DNA of 64,000 nt, taken from the NCBI GenBank assembly GCA_022769185.1, contig JALEKG010000090.1, forward strand, positions 62,001 through 126,000. Reading direction: 5' to 3'. Under the pieces are notes generated by a model. The model ran no database searches. It was not told the DNA's origin and saw only the letters and a list, made by a program, of their open reading frames with translations. Position numbers and translations under genes: made by a program. Of the stretch, positions 1-8,731 are shown piece after piece; the first letter of the stretch is position 1; each line of letters begins with the position of its first letter. Source of the stretch: Dorea sp. (GTDB lineage: Bacteria > Bacillota > Clostridia > Lachnospirales > Lachnospiraceae).

Positions 1-600
1 AATATTATCATTCAGACGGCGGTCAATGGACTGGGAACGGATACAACGGCTGCGTGGGCCGCATTTGGGAAAATGGATCTGATCTTCTGGGCGGTAAGTG
101 GTGCGTTTGGAACTGCAGTAACGACATTTTCTGGACAAAATTATGGAGCAGGGAAATTAGAACGTGTTTATAGAAGCGTGAGAGTCTCATTGGGGATGAG
201 TCTTAGTATGTGTGGAGGAATTCTGATCATTCTTATGGCCTTTGCGAAACCATTGTTCGGAATGTTTACATCGGATGAAAATGTAATCAGCATCGGCGTC
301 TACATTCTGCTCCGCATTACACCGAGTTATATTATCTATGTATTCGTAGAGATATTTACTGGTGCGCTTCGTGGAATCGGAGATGTATTAATACCGATGC
401 TGATCACAACGGGTGGTGTAATTGGTGTAAGACTGCCTTGGATTCTGATCATGACTCCGATCCATAAGGATATCACGACGATCATCATCAGCTATCCGCT
501 TGCATGGGCAGCAACTGCTTTATTTTTGATTCCGTATTATCTTTACAGGAAAAAACGGATGAACAGGGATAAGATGACATCTATACCCGGTCGTGATTGA
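1..600 (+). CDS. MATE family efflux transporter, C-terminal part (gene starts before the window)
   Basis: Frame is open from base 1; hydrophobic protein with the MATE-like 'FSGQNYGAGK' motif and 'GALRGIGD'. Confidence 0.85.
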   Translation, partial: NIIIQTAVNGLGTDTTAAWAAFGKMDLIFWAVSGAFGTAVTTFSGQNYGAGKLERVYRSVRVSLGMSLSMCGGILIILMAFAKPLFGMFTSDENVISIGVYILLRITPSYIIYVFVEIFTGALRGIGDVLIPMLITTGGVIGVRLPWILIMTPIHKDITTIIISYPLAWAATALFLIPYYLYRKKRMNRDKMTSIPGRD

Positions 601-1573
601 TTTCCTGATAGAAGAGACGGGCAATCTCATCCTGTTGATCTGTTTGACCAAGTACCCACATGAGTTTTGCAACAATAGACTCTGTAGTCATATCACCGGC
701 CTGCAGGATTCCGGGATGGTCACTGTATTTTTTCCCGACCTGGTAAACCGCCAGGTCGCATCCTTCTTCTGGAACCTGTGTGGTAACAGCGATGGTTTTT
801 CCAGAATCCACCCAGGAGAAGATTGCTTTTTCAAAAGAATCATCATATTCTGGGATTCCACCGATTCCGAAGGTTTCCAGAATGATTGCATCATAGTGTC
901 CGTTCAGCAGTTCAAAAATGTCTGCTTTGACTTCCGGAGTCAGTTTCAGAACAAAAACACGGTCATTCAGCCGGTCGTAAGTTTTTAACGCCTCAGGAGC
1001 GGGCGGTGTCTCAGTATAGTAGCGAATGATCCTACTGTCCCGTATCACTGCAAGCTCCGGGAAATTCATACTTTCAAAGGCGTCAAAGCTTCTGGTACGT
1101 TGCTTCCGGCCTCTGGTTCCGGCGACGGCTTTCCCATTAAAGACAATGCAGACATTACAGGATGCGTTATCAGCTGCATAGAGAATGCTCTGATAAAGAT
1201 TGATCTTAGCATCTGTATACGGATTAGCCATTGGTTTTTGAGAACCTGTCAGTACGATTGGTTTTACACTGTCTTGAATCAGATAAGAAAGTGCTGCAGC
1301 AGTATAAGCCATTGTGTCCGTACCATGCAAAATCACAAAGCCATCATATGTTTCATAATGATCCATTATTGCATTACGGATCTGAAGCCATTGCCTGGGC
1401 CGCATATTCGTACTGTCAATATTCATCAGCTGAAGTACATCCAGTTTGCAGATCTCACTAAGTCCTGGTACACTGGCTGCCAGTTCTTCCCCAGTTACAA
1501 CTGGAGTCAGGCCCAGGGATCCTTCTTTGGAGGCGATGGTGCCTCCGGTTGCTATCATTAGTATTTTCTTCAT
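581..1573 (-). CDS. ansA: L-asparaginase
   Basis: N-terminal MKKILMIATGGTIAS (TGGTIAS) and 'VILHGTDTMAYTAAAL' motifs; preferred start at 1573 with an AGGTGG-like RBS. Confidence 0.9.
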   Translation of the reverse strand: MKKILMIATGGTIASKEGSLGLTPVVTGEELAASVPGLSEICKLDVLQLMNIDSTNMRPRQWLQIRNAIMDHYETYDGFVILHGTDTMAYTAAALSYLIQDSVKPIVLTGSQKPMANPYTDAKINLYQSILYAADNASCNVCIVFNGKAVAGTRGRKQRTRSFDAFESMNFPELAVIRDSRIIRYYTETPPAPEALKTYDRLNDRVFVLKLTPEVKADIFELLNGHYDAIILETFGIGGIPEYDDSFEKAIFSWVDSGKTIAVTTQVPEEGCDLAVYQVGKKYSDHPGILQAGDMTTESIVAKLMWVLGQTDQQDEIARLFYQEINHDRV

Positions 1574-1669
1574 GAATACCACCTCTTTAACATACAAAAT
1601 TGCCATCTGTATATCGGCGCTATTATAAGAGTATCCATGAAATAGGAAGATGTCAAGAAAAATATCAGG

Positions 1670-1891
1670 TTACGTTTCTTGCGAGGACTTGTTTCTTGAG
1701 GAAATACTGCCGGGGCTGATGTTTACTGCGCGGCTGTCTGGGGGGAGAAAGTGATAGAGATCTTCATAAGATTCGAGTTCTGCTTCGGAGACTGGTTCAG
1801 ACGGAATCAGTCCAGTACAATCCTGGGAAGAAGCTGCATTAGAAAGATAATCGTATTCGTCGATAATCTTCGGGTTGTCTTTTCCTTTCAT
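1670..1891 (-). CDS. small hypothetical protein (73 aa)
   Basis: ORF preceded by a GGAGGTG RBS on the minus strand; no recognisable domain. Confidence 0.5.
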   Translation of the reverse strand: MKGKDNPKIIDEYDYLSNAASSQDCTGLIPSEPVSEAELESYEDLYHFLPPDSRAVNISPGSISSRNKSSQET

Positions 1892-2075
1892 TTAAACACC
1901 TCCGTGAAATGATTGTTATAATTCTTTTACGTTTCTGGGGTAGAATGTGTAGAAAAAGGGAAAGCTATACTGTATAATAATTCCATAGGTATCATAGGAG
2001 AAAATGGATATGCATGTTGTCTTAAAAAGCAGCATGCATAAATCATGATTTTCATAAAAGAAAGAGGGATATGGT

Positions 2076-2801
2076 ATGAATATTGAGATTGACACACATA
2101 CGCATACGCTGGTCAGTGGCCACGCTTACAATACCATTTGTGAAATGGCATCTGCAGCGCATGAGAAAGGAGTAAAAGGGCTGGCAATTACAGAACATGC
2201 TCCGGAGATGCCTGGAAGCTGTCATCTGTTTTATTTTCAGAATCTGAAGGTCGTGCCAAGAGAACGATATGGTGTTGAGCTTCTGCTGGGGGTTGAATTG
2301 AATATTATGGATGAGCAGGGAAGAGTAGATCTTCCTGAAAATGTGATCAAAGAGTTGGATATAGCAATTGCAAGTATGCATATTCCCTGTTATAAAGGAG
2401 AAAAAACAGAAGCTGCGATCACGCATGCATATATGAATGTAATGGACAATGGGGCAGTCGATATCATAGGACATCCCGATGACGGAAGATTTCCTGTGGA
2501 TATGAAAACATTTGTGAAAAAGGCAAAAGAGACGGGGACTCTTCTGGAAGTAAATAATTCTTCACTCCGTCCGGAAGGTTTTCGTCAGAATACATGGGAA
2601 AACTGCAGGAATATGTTAAATGAATGTAAGAAACGGAGAGCAATGATCGTGCTTGGAAGTGATGCTCATGTAGATGCAGATATTGCGGAATTTCCTTATT
2701 CCTATAAGCTTCTGGAAGAAGTGGATTTTCCAGAAGAGCTGATTGCAAATGTAACATTTGAAAAATTGAAGGCATGTTTAAAACGAAACAAAAAACTATA
2801 G
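2076..2801 (+). CDS. PHP-domain phosphatase (YcdX-like)
   Basis: MNIEIDTHTHTLVSGHAY, 'ITEHAPEMPG', 'IIGHPDDGRFP', 'GSDAHV' metal-binding motifs. Confidence 0.85.
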   Translation: MNIEIDTHTHTLVSGHAYNTICEMASAAHEKGVKGLAITEHAPEMPGSCHLFYFQNLKVVPRERYGVELLLGVELNIMDEQGRVDLPENVIKELDIAIASMHIPCYKGEKTEAAITHAYMNVMDNGAVDIIGHPDDGRFPVDMKTFVKKAKETGTLLEVNNSSLRPEGFRQNTWENCRNMLNECKKRRAMIVLGSDAHVDADIAEFPYSYKLLEEVDFPEELIANVTFEKLKACLKRNKKL

Positions 2802-2865
2802 ATTTTATGAATTTAATGTGTTAAAATGTAGCAGTAATGAATTTTGTTACGAAGGAGATAATGAT

Positions 2866-3174
2866 ATGAGTAAAAAAATCAGGACAGATGCAGTAGACTA
2901 TTTGTTTAGTGCAATACTGAGTTTAAAAGATAAAGAGGAGTGTTACACTTTTTTTGAAGATATCTGTACGATCAATGAATTGCTTTCACTGTCACAGAGA
3001 TTTGAAGTAGCAAAGATGCTGAGAGAACATAAGACATATCTTGAAATTGCAGATAAGACGGGAGCCTCCACAGCTACGATCAGCAGAGTGAACCGTTCGC
3101 TGAATTATGGAAATGATGGTTATGACATGGTATTTGCAAGAATTGGTAAACAGGACAAGGATACAGAAGAATAA
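2866..3174 (+). CDS. TrpR-like YerC/YecD family DNA-binding protein
   Basis: 'INELLSLSQRFEVAKML...YLEIADKTGASTATISRVNRSLNYG' HTH; start moved to the ATG after a GGAG RBS. Confidence 0.85.
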   Translation: MSKKIRTDAVDYLFSAILSLKDKEECYTFFEDICTINELLSLSQRFEVAKMLREHKTYLEIADKTGASTATISRVNRSLNYGNDGYDMVFARIGKQDKDTEE

Positions 3175-3229
3175 AAAAGAGAAAAAGAAATAAGGCGAAA
3201 TGGCCTTATTTCTTTTTCTCTTTTTTATT
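3170..3229. terminator. bidirectional intrinsic terminator, 27-bp perfect stem, 6-nt loop
   Basis: AATAAAAAAGAGAAAAAGAAATAAGGC / GAAATG / GCCTTATTTCTTTTTCTCTTTTTTATT between convergent genes. Confidence 0.9.
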
Positions 3230-3823
3230 GTTGACAGGTGGAATCTGGGTATCCAGAAGTTTTTCTACAATCTGTTTCTTGACGTAAATATCAAAACTTA
3301 AATTACAAATAAATGCAAATAGCTGCAGGTCTTCCCGGTCTTCTTCCGGAGCATTTTCAAAACATCTCTGTGCAGAATTGTAAGAACGGATCAGCTCTTT
3401 TTCAAATTCTGTAATTCTGGACTTTTCCAATTCACAGACTTCCTCATAGATGGATGTGATGTTAAAGTCCTGTCCATTGTTAAAATACTTCTCTGTCAAA
3501 GGAGCCAGCATCGTCTCGATATCCTTAATAGAAAGAAAATTTTTAAAATAGTAGATAAATATCATGATCAGCACGTGCTCTTTGGAATACTTTTTCTTTA
3601 CCGGCGGGGGAAGAAGATTGTTCTTTGCGTAGTTGTTGATCATTGTTTTCGTAAGAATCTTGTCCTCTTCATATCGCTTGGTAGATTGAAGTTCCCTTTC
3701 CATAAATGTGGTTACCTGATCCATGTATAATTCAATATTAGGAATATCTTTCGGTCTAATGTAATCGATCCGGGAAATGCTGGATAGAATGCTGTTCAGC
3801 AAGTCTTTTGTGTCAATTGTCAT
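3206..3823 (-). CDS. DUF1836-type protein
   Basis: 205 aa; MerR-like N-terminal region 'ILTKTMINNYAKNNLLPPPVKKKYSKEHVLIMIFIYYFKNFLSI'. Confidence 0.75.
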   Translation of the reverse strand: MTIDTKDLLNSILSSISRIDYIRPKDIPNIELYMDQVTTFMERELQSTKRYEEDKILTKTMINNYAKNNLLPPPVKKKYSKEHVLIMIFIYYFKNFLSIKDIETMLAPLTEKYFNNGQDFNITSIYEEVCELEKSRITEFEKELIRSYNSAQRCFENAPEEDREDLQLFAFICNLSFDIYVKKQIVEKLLDTQIPPVNNKKEKKK

Positions 3824-3909
3824 AATATCACCTCAGTACTTTTTATTATATAGTTTTTAAAACTATATGACAAGTGATTTTTTGAGAGTAATTCTTAAGA
3901 AATGTGTAC

Positions 3910-3937
3910 TTGACAATAAAAGTATATATGCTAAAAT
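3910..3937 (+). promoter_or_regulatory. sigma70-type promoter TTGACA-N16-TAAAAT upstream of marR-ABC operon
   Basis: Hexamers read directly, followed by direct repeats up to the gene start. Confidence 0.7.
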
Positions 3938-3948
3938 AAGTTCGAAAA

Positions 3949-4007
3949 CTAACAATTCGATATAGAAACAATATGATAACTAACAATTCGAAAAGCTAAC
4001 AATTTGG
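3949..4007 (+). repeat. three direct repeats CTAACAATTYGR (candidate MarR operator)
   Basis: CTAACAATTCGA at 3949 and 3980, CTAACAATTTGG at 3996. Confidence 0.6.
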
Positions 4008-4036
4008 AAAAAGAAGTTATAAAAAGGAGGCGTATC

Positions 4037-4531
4037 ATGAAACGGGAAGAGAAAAGAATCGGTCCTGAGATACACAGGCTGGACCGAAGACTTTCCAGAA
4101 ATCTGTCTGCACATGTGCGGGAAGAAGGTCTGGATGAGATCACTATGATGCATGGATGGATCATCAGATATTTGTATCATAACAGGGACAAAGACATCTT
4201 TCAGAAAGATATCGAGCAGGCGTTTTCCGTAGGAAGGTCGACTGTGACAAATATCCTCCAGCTGATGGAGAAAAAGGGATTTGTCCGCCGGGAATCTGTG
4301 GAATCAGATGCAAGACTTAAGAAAGTGCTGTTGACAGAAAAAGGAGCTGAAGCTCAGGAGACGATAGAAAAAATAGTGGATCATATTGAAGAAGAACTGT
4401 CGGATGGAATTACAGAAGAAGAACTTAAATTTTTCTATAAGATCATTCATAAGATTTCTGAAAATGTAGAAAAATATGCGATCAATGGAAGTAGAGAGGA
4501 GGTAACAGATGATCCGGACAATATTAAGTGA
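4037..4531 (+). CDS. MarR family transcriptional regulator
   Basis: wHTH 'DIFQKDIEQAFSVGRSTVTNILQLMEKKGFVRRESVESDARLKKVLLTEKG'; AAGGAGG RBS before ATG 4037. Confidence 0.9.
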   Translation: MKREEKRIGPEIHRLDRRLSRNLSAHVREEGLDEITMMHGWIIRYLYHNRDKDIFQKDIEQAFSVGRSTVTNILQLMEKKGFVRRESVESDARLKKVLLTEKGAEAQETIEKIVDHIEEELSDGITEEELKFFYKIIHKISENVEKYAINGSREEVTDDPDNIK

Positions 4532-6257
4532 AGTAAAAGAATATAAAAAAGTGTCAATTATAACACCGCTTTTTATGATTATGGAAGTAATCATGGAGAT
4601 GATCATTCCATATTTGATGGCGTCAATCATCGATAATGGTGTCAATGCAGGAAATCTCCAGCATATCTATAAAGTGGGCGTTGTAATGATCGTTGCGGCA
4701 GCATTTGGATTATTTGCAGGTATAATGGGGGGAAGGTTTGGTGCGAAAGCTTCGACCGGTCTTGCGAAAAATTTGAGAGAGGCAATGTTTAATCATATTC
4801 AGACCTTTTCCTTTTCTAACATTGATAAATTCAGTACGGCCGGATTGGTCACACGTCTGACTACAGATGTAACGAATGTGCAGAATGCGTATCAGATGGT
4901 ACTTCGTATGTTTACCAGAGCTCCTGCCAGTCTGATCTGTGCGATGTTTATGGCATTTACGATTAATTCAAGACTTGCAATGATCTATCTTGCAGCCGTT
5001 CTGATTCTGGGAACAATTTTGTTTGCTATCATGTGGCATGCATCCAGGTATTTCCAGCAGGCATTTCCAAAGTATGACGATCTGAACGCATCTGTTCAGG
5101 AGAATGTGTCTGCGATCCGTGTGGTAAAGGCTTATGTAAGAGAAGAGCAGGAGACAAGTAAATTTAAAAAAGCCAGCGAAAATATTTACCGTATCTTCGT
5201 GAAGGCTGAGACAAATCTGGTGTACAATGCACCTTTGATGCAGTTTACTGTTTACAGCTGTATTCTTCTGATCAGCTGGATCGGTGCAAAGATGATTGCA
5301 TCTTCTCAGCTGACGACCGGAGAATTGATGAGCCTGCTTACATATTGTATGAATATCCTGATGAGTCTGATGATGATGTCTATGGTATTTGTTATGATCA
5401 CCATGAGTGTAGCAAGTATGCGCCGAATCTCAGAGGTTCTGAATGAAACCTGTGATCTTCAGAACCCAGAACATCCAGTAATGGAAGTACCGGATGGAAG
5501 CATCGAATTTAAGAATGTAGACTTTGCATATCGTAAGGACAGCCAGGAGCCAGTCCTGAAAAATATTAATCTGTCTATTCTTTCCGGAGAGACGATCGGA
5601 ATCATCGGGGGGACTGGAAGTGCCAAGACCAGTCTGGTCAATCTGATCAGTCGTCTGTATGATGTATCCGCAGGAGAAGTACTGGTTGGTGGAAAAAATG
5701 TAAAGGACTATGATATGGAAGCTCTTAGAAATCAGGTTTCCGTTGTACTTCAGAATAATGTATTGTTCTCTGGAAGTATTCTGGATAATCTTCGCTGGGG
5801 AGATAAGAATGCGACGGATGAGGAGTGCCAGAGGGCCTGTCGTCTCGCCTGTGCGGATGAATTTATCCAGAAATTTCCGGATGGATATCAGACACATATT
5901 GAGCAGGGTGGAAATAATGTATCCGGTGGACAGAAGCAGAGACTCTGCATTGCGAGAGCGTTGCTAAAGAAACCAAAGATCCTGATCCTGGATGACAGTA
6001 CGAGTGCAGTGGATACTGCAACGGATGCAAAGATCCGGCAGGCATTCCGTGAAGAGATCCCGGATACGACCAAACTGATTATTGCACAGAGAATTTCCAG
6101 TGTGCAGTTTGCGGACCGGATTATCGTAATGGATGAAGGAAGAATTCATGGATTTGGAACTCATGAACAACTTCTTAAGACCAATGAAATATACCGAGAG
6201 GTCTATGAATCACAGACCAAAGGCGGCGGAGATTTTGATGAGAAGGAGGGTGAGTAA
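4509..6257 (+). CDS. ABC exporter, fused permease/ATP-binding protein
   Basis: Walker A region 'GGTGSAKTSLV', 'VSGGQKQRLCIARALLKKPKILILDDSTSAVD'. Confidence 0.93.
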   Translation: MIRTILSEVKEYKKVSIITPLFMIMEVIMEMIIPYLMASIIDNGVNAGNLQHIYKVGVVMIVAAAFGLFAGIMGGRFGAKASTGLAKNLREAMFNHIQTFSFSNIDKFSTAGLVTRLTTDVTNVQNAYQMVLRMFTRAPASLICAMFMAFTINSRLAMIYLAAVLILGTILFAIMWHASRYFQQAFPKYDDLNASVQENVSAIRVVKAYVREEQETSKFKKASENIYRIFVKAETNLVYNAPLMQFTVYSCILLISWIGAKMIASSQLTTGELMSLLTYCMNILMSLMMMSMVFVMITMSVASMRRISEVLNETCDLQNPEHPVMEVPDGSIEFKNVDFAYRKDSQEPVLKNINLSILSGETIGIIGGTGSAKTSLVNLISRLYDVSAGEVLVGGKNVKDYDMEALRNQVSVVLQNNVLFSGSILDNLRWGDKNATDEECQRACRLACADEFIQKFPDGYQTHIEQGGNNVSGGQKQRLCIARALLKKPKILILDDSTSAVDTATDAKIRQAFREEIPDTTKLIIAQRISSVQFADRIIVMDEGRIHGFGTHEQLLKTNEIYREVYESQTKGGGDFDEKEGE

Positions 6258-6259
6258 GA

Positions 6260-8164
6260 ATGGCAGGACCGATGAATCATGGACCAAGAGGAGTGAAGCC
6301 GGGTGTGGATCATCCGGGGAAACTATTTACGAGATTGATGAAATACGTGCTGGGAAAATATAAATTTCACTGTTTGGCAGTATTAATCCTGATCTTTGTC
6401 AGTGTAATTGCAAATGTGCAGGGGACTATGTTTACCAAAAATCTGATAGATGATTACATTACTCCATTTTTGCTGACAGACAATCCGAATTTTACGCCGT
6501 TAGCGCATGCAATCGCAAGAGTGGCAGGATTTTATGCAATTGGCGTTGTGGCAACTTATTCTTATAATAGAATCATGGTAAATGTGACACAGGGGACTTT
6601 GAGAAATTTAAGAAATGAACTGTTTGAACATATGGAAAAGCTCCCGATCAAGTATTTTGATACACATGCCCATGGAGATATCATGTCGGTTTATACGAAT
6701 GATATTGATACAATCCGTCAGATGATCAGCCAGAGTATCCCACAGCTGATTAATAGTGGAATCACGATTGTCAGTGTATTTGTCAGTATGCTGATCTTGA
6801 ATATTCCGCTTACGATTGTAACACTTGCAATGGTAGGTGTGATGATTTTCTGTTCTAAGAAAGCGGCAGGAATGAGTGGAAAGTATTTCCTGAAGCAGCA
6901 GAAGAATCTTGGAGCTGTCAATGGATATATTGAAGAGATGATGAATGGACAGAAGGTTGTGAAGGTATTTTGTCATGAGGAAGAAAATATCAAAAATTTT
7001 AAAGAATTGAACGACCAGCTCTATATCAGTGCAGATAAGGCAAATACGTATGCCAATATCCTGGGACCAATCAATGCACAGCTTGGAAACTTAAGCTATG
7101 TAATCTGTGCGATCATCGGAGGAACTTTGGCACTGAATAAAGTCGGTGGCTTTACACTTGGAGGGCTGGCAAGTTTCCTGACATTTAACAAGAGCTTCAG
7201 TATGCCGATCAATCAAGTCAGCAATCAGTTAAATGCGATTGTTATGGCAATGGCAGGAGCAGACAGAATCTTCCATCTGATGGATGAAAAACCAGAAACA
7301 GATGATGGATATGTGACACTGGTCAATGCAAAAGAAGTGGATGGACAATTGACGGAGTGTGCGGAAAGGACCGGAAGATGGGCATGGAAACACACACATC
7401 AGGCAGATGGAAGTACCGACTATGTAGAAGTAAAAGGTGACGTAGTATTTAACGGAGTAGATTTTGGATATAATGATGATAAGATCGTACTTCATAATGT
7501 GAAATTGTACGCAGAACCGGGTCAGAAAATAGCGTTTGTTGGTTCTACCGGGGCTGGAAAGACAACGATTACAAATCTGATCAATCGCTTTTATGATATC
7601 CAGGATGGAAAGATCCGATACGATGGAATTAACATCAACAAAATCAAAAAGTCAGATCTTCGCAGGTCTCTTGGAATTGTACTTCAGGATACCCACCTGT
7701 TTACAGGAACAGTGAAGGAGAATATCCGGTTTGGGAAATTGGATGCGACGGATGAGGAAGTCGTGGAGGCAGCAAAGCTTGCAAATGCAGACGGATTCAT
7801 CCGAAGACTCCCGAATGGTTATGATACCATGCTGACCGGTGACGGGGCAAACTTAAGCCAGGGACAGAGACAGTTACTTGCAATTGCACGTGCGGCGATC
7901 GCAGATCCGCCGGTACTGATTCTGGATGAGGCGACAAGCTCCATTGATACTCGTACAGAAAGGATCGTACAGGATGGTATGGATAAGCTGATGCATGGAA
8001 GAACAACATTCGTGATTGCTCATCGATTGTCCACCGTACGAAATTCTGACTGTATTATGGTATTGGAACAGGGAAGAATCATTGAACGAGGAACTCACGA
8101 TCAGCTGATTGAAGAAAAAGGAAGATATTATCAGTTATATACCGGTAATTCTATTGGTGCATAA
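6260..8164 (+). CDS. ABC exporter, fused permease/ATP-binding protein (heterodimer partner)
   Basis: Walker A 'GSTGAGKTTI', 'LSQGQRQLLAIARAAIADPPVLILDEATSSID'. Confidence 0.94.
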   Translation: MAGPMNHGPRGVKPGVDHPGKLFTRLMKYVLGKYKFHCLAVLILIFVSVIANVQGTMFTKNLIDDYITPFLLTDNPNFTPLAHAIARVAGFYAIGVVATYSYNRIMVNVTQGTLRNLRNELFEHMEKLPIKYFDTHAHGDIMSVYTNDIDTIRQMISQSIPQLINSGITIVSVFVSMLILNIPLTIVTLAMVGVMIFCSKKAAGMSGKYFLKQQKNLGAVNGYIEEMMNGQKVVKVFCHEEENIKNFKELNDQLYISADKANTYANILGPINAQLGNLSYVICAIIGGTLALNKVGGFTLGGLASFLTFNKSFSMPINQVSNQLNAIVMAMAGADRIFHLMDEKPETDDGYVTLVNAKEVDGQLTECAERTGRWAWKHTHQADGSTDYVEVKGDVVFNGVDFGYNDDKIVLHNVKLYAEPGQKIAFVGSTGAGKTTITNLINRFYDIQDGKIRYDGININKIKKSDLRRSLGIVLQDTHLFTGTVKENIRFGKLDATDEEVVEAAKLANADGFIRRLPNGYDTMLTGDGANLSQGQRQLLAIARAAIADPPVLILDEATSSIDTRTERIVQDGMDKLMHGRTTFVIAHRLSTVRNSDCIMVLEQGRIIERGTHDQLIEEKGRYYQLYTGNSIGA

Positions 8165-8183
8165 TAATAGATCCAAAGGGTTC

Positions 8184-8244
8184 AGGGATTGTTATTAAAG
8201 ACAGCATAAGAAAAGGCTTCTTTATAACAATCCCTCTTTTTTAC
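8184..8244 (+). terminator. intrinsic terminator
   Basis: AGGGATTGTTATtAAAG ... CTTTATAACAATCCCT followed by CTTTTTT. Confidence 0.8.
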
Positions 8245-8320
8245 ATAAAAATGTTTATTGCGTAACAGGGGAAAAGCATCTATAATGGAAACAGACATTC
8301 GAAAAAGGGGATGATCGGAT

Positions 8321-8731
8321 ATGAAATCAGTGGTATTATGTTATAATCTGAAAGGCACAAAAAAAGGAAAAAAGATTGCAATGATCTTTGGATATCTGGG
8401 ATATAGAGTACGCCAGGTGGAAAAAAGCGAGTATTTAAAACCTATCGGAGTACTGGCAGGAATCGAAGAAGAAAAAGAAGAATCAGATGCTTATGAAGGC
8501 GAGGGATTTGATTCTGAGATGCTTGTAATGCACGCTGCGACAGAGGACATGCTGGATAAGGCGTTGTTTTTGATGAGAAAGGAAAATGTGCGTGTGGACT
8601 TGAAGGCAATGGTCACACAGAATAACAAAGATTGGACTTCCATTGCGCTTCATGAGGAAATTGAAAAGGAACATTTATACATGACTGAAAAGAACATAGC
8701 AAAAAAGGAAGAAAGGAAACAGGAAGATTGA
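8321..8731 (+). CDS. DUF3783-like protein
   Basis: ORF directly upstream of and overlapping pcrA by 4 nt; 'MLDKALFLMRKENVRVDLKAMVTQNNKDWT'. Confidence 0.65.
   Translation: MKSVVLCYNLKGTKKGKKIAMIFGYLGYRVRQVEKSEYLKPIGVLAGIEEEKEESDAYEGEGFDSEMLVMHAATEDMLDKALFLMRKENVRVDLKAMVTQNNKDWTSIALHEEIEKEHLYMTEKNIAKKEERKQED

Noticed and set aside
593-1561. Plus-strand ORFs (593-988, 1100-1561, 1231-1461) opposite asparaginase
   Set aside because: Antisense to a strongly supported asparaginase; no RBS or motifs.
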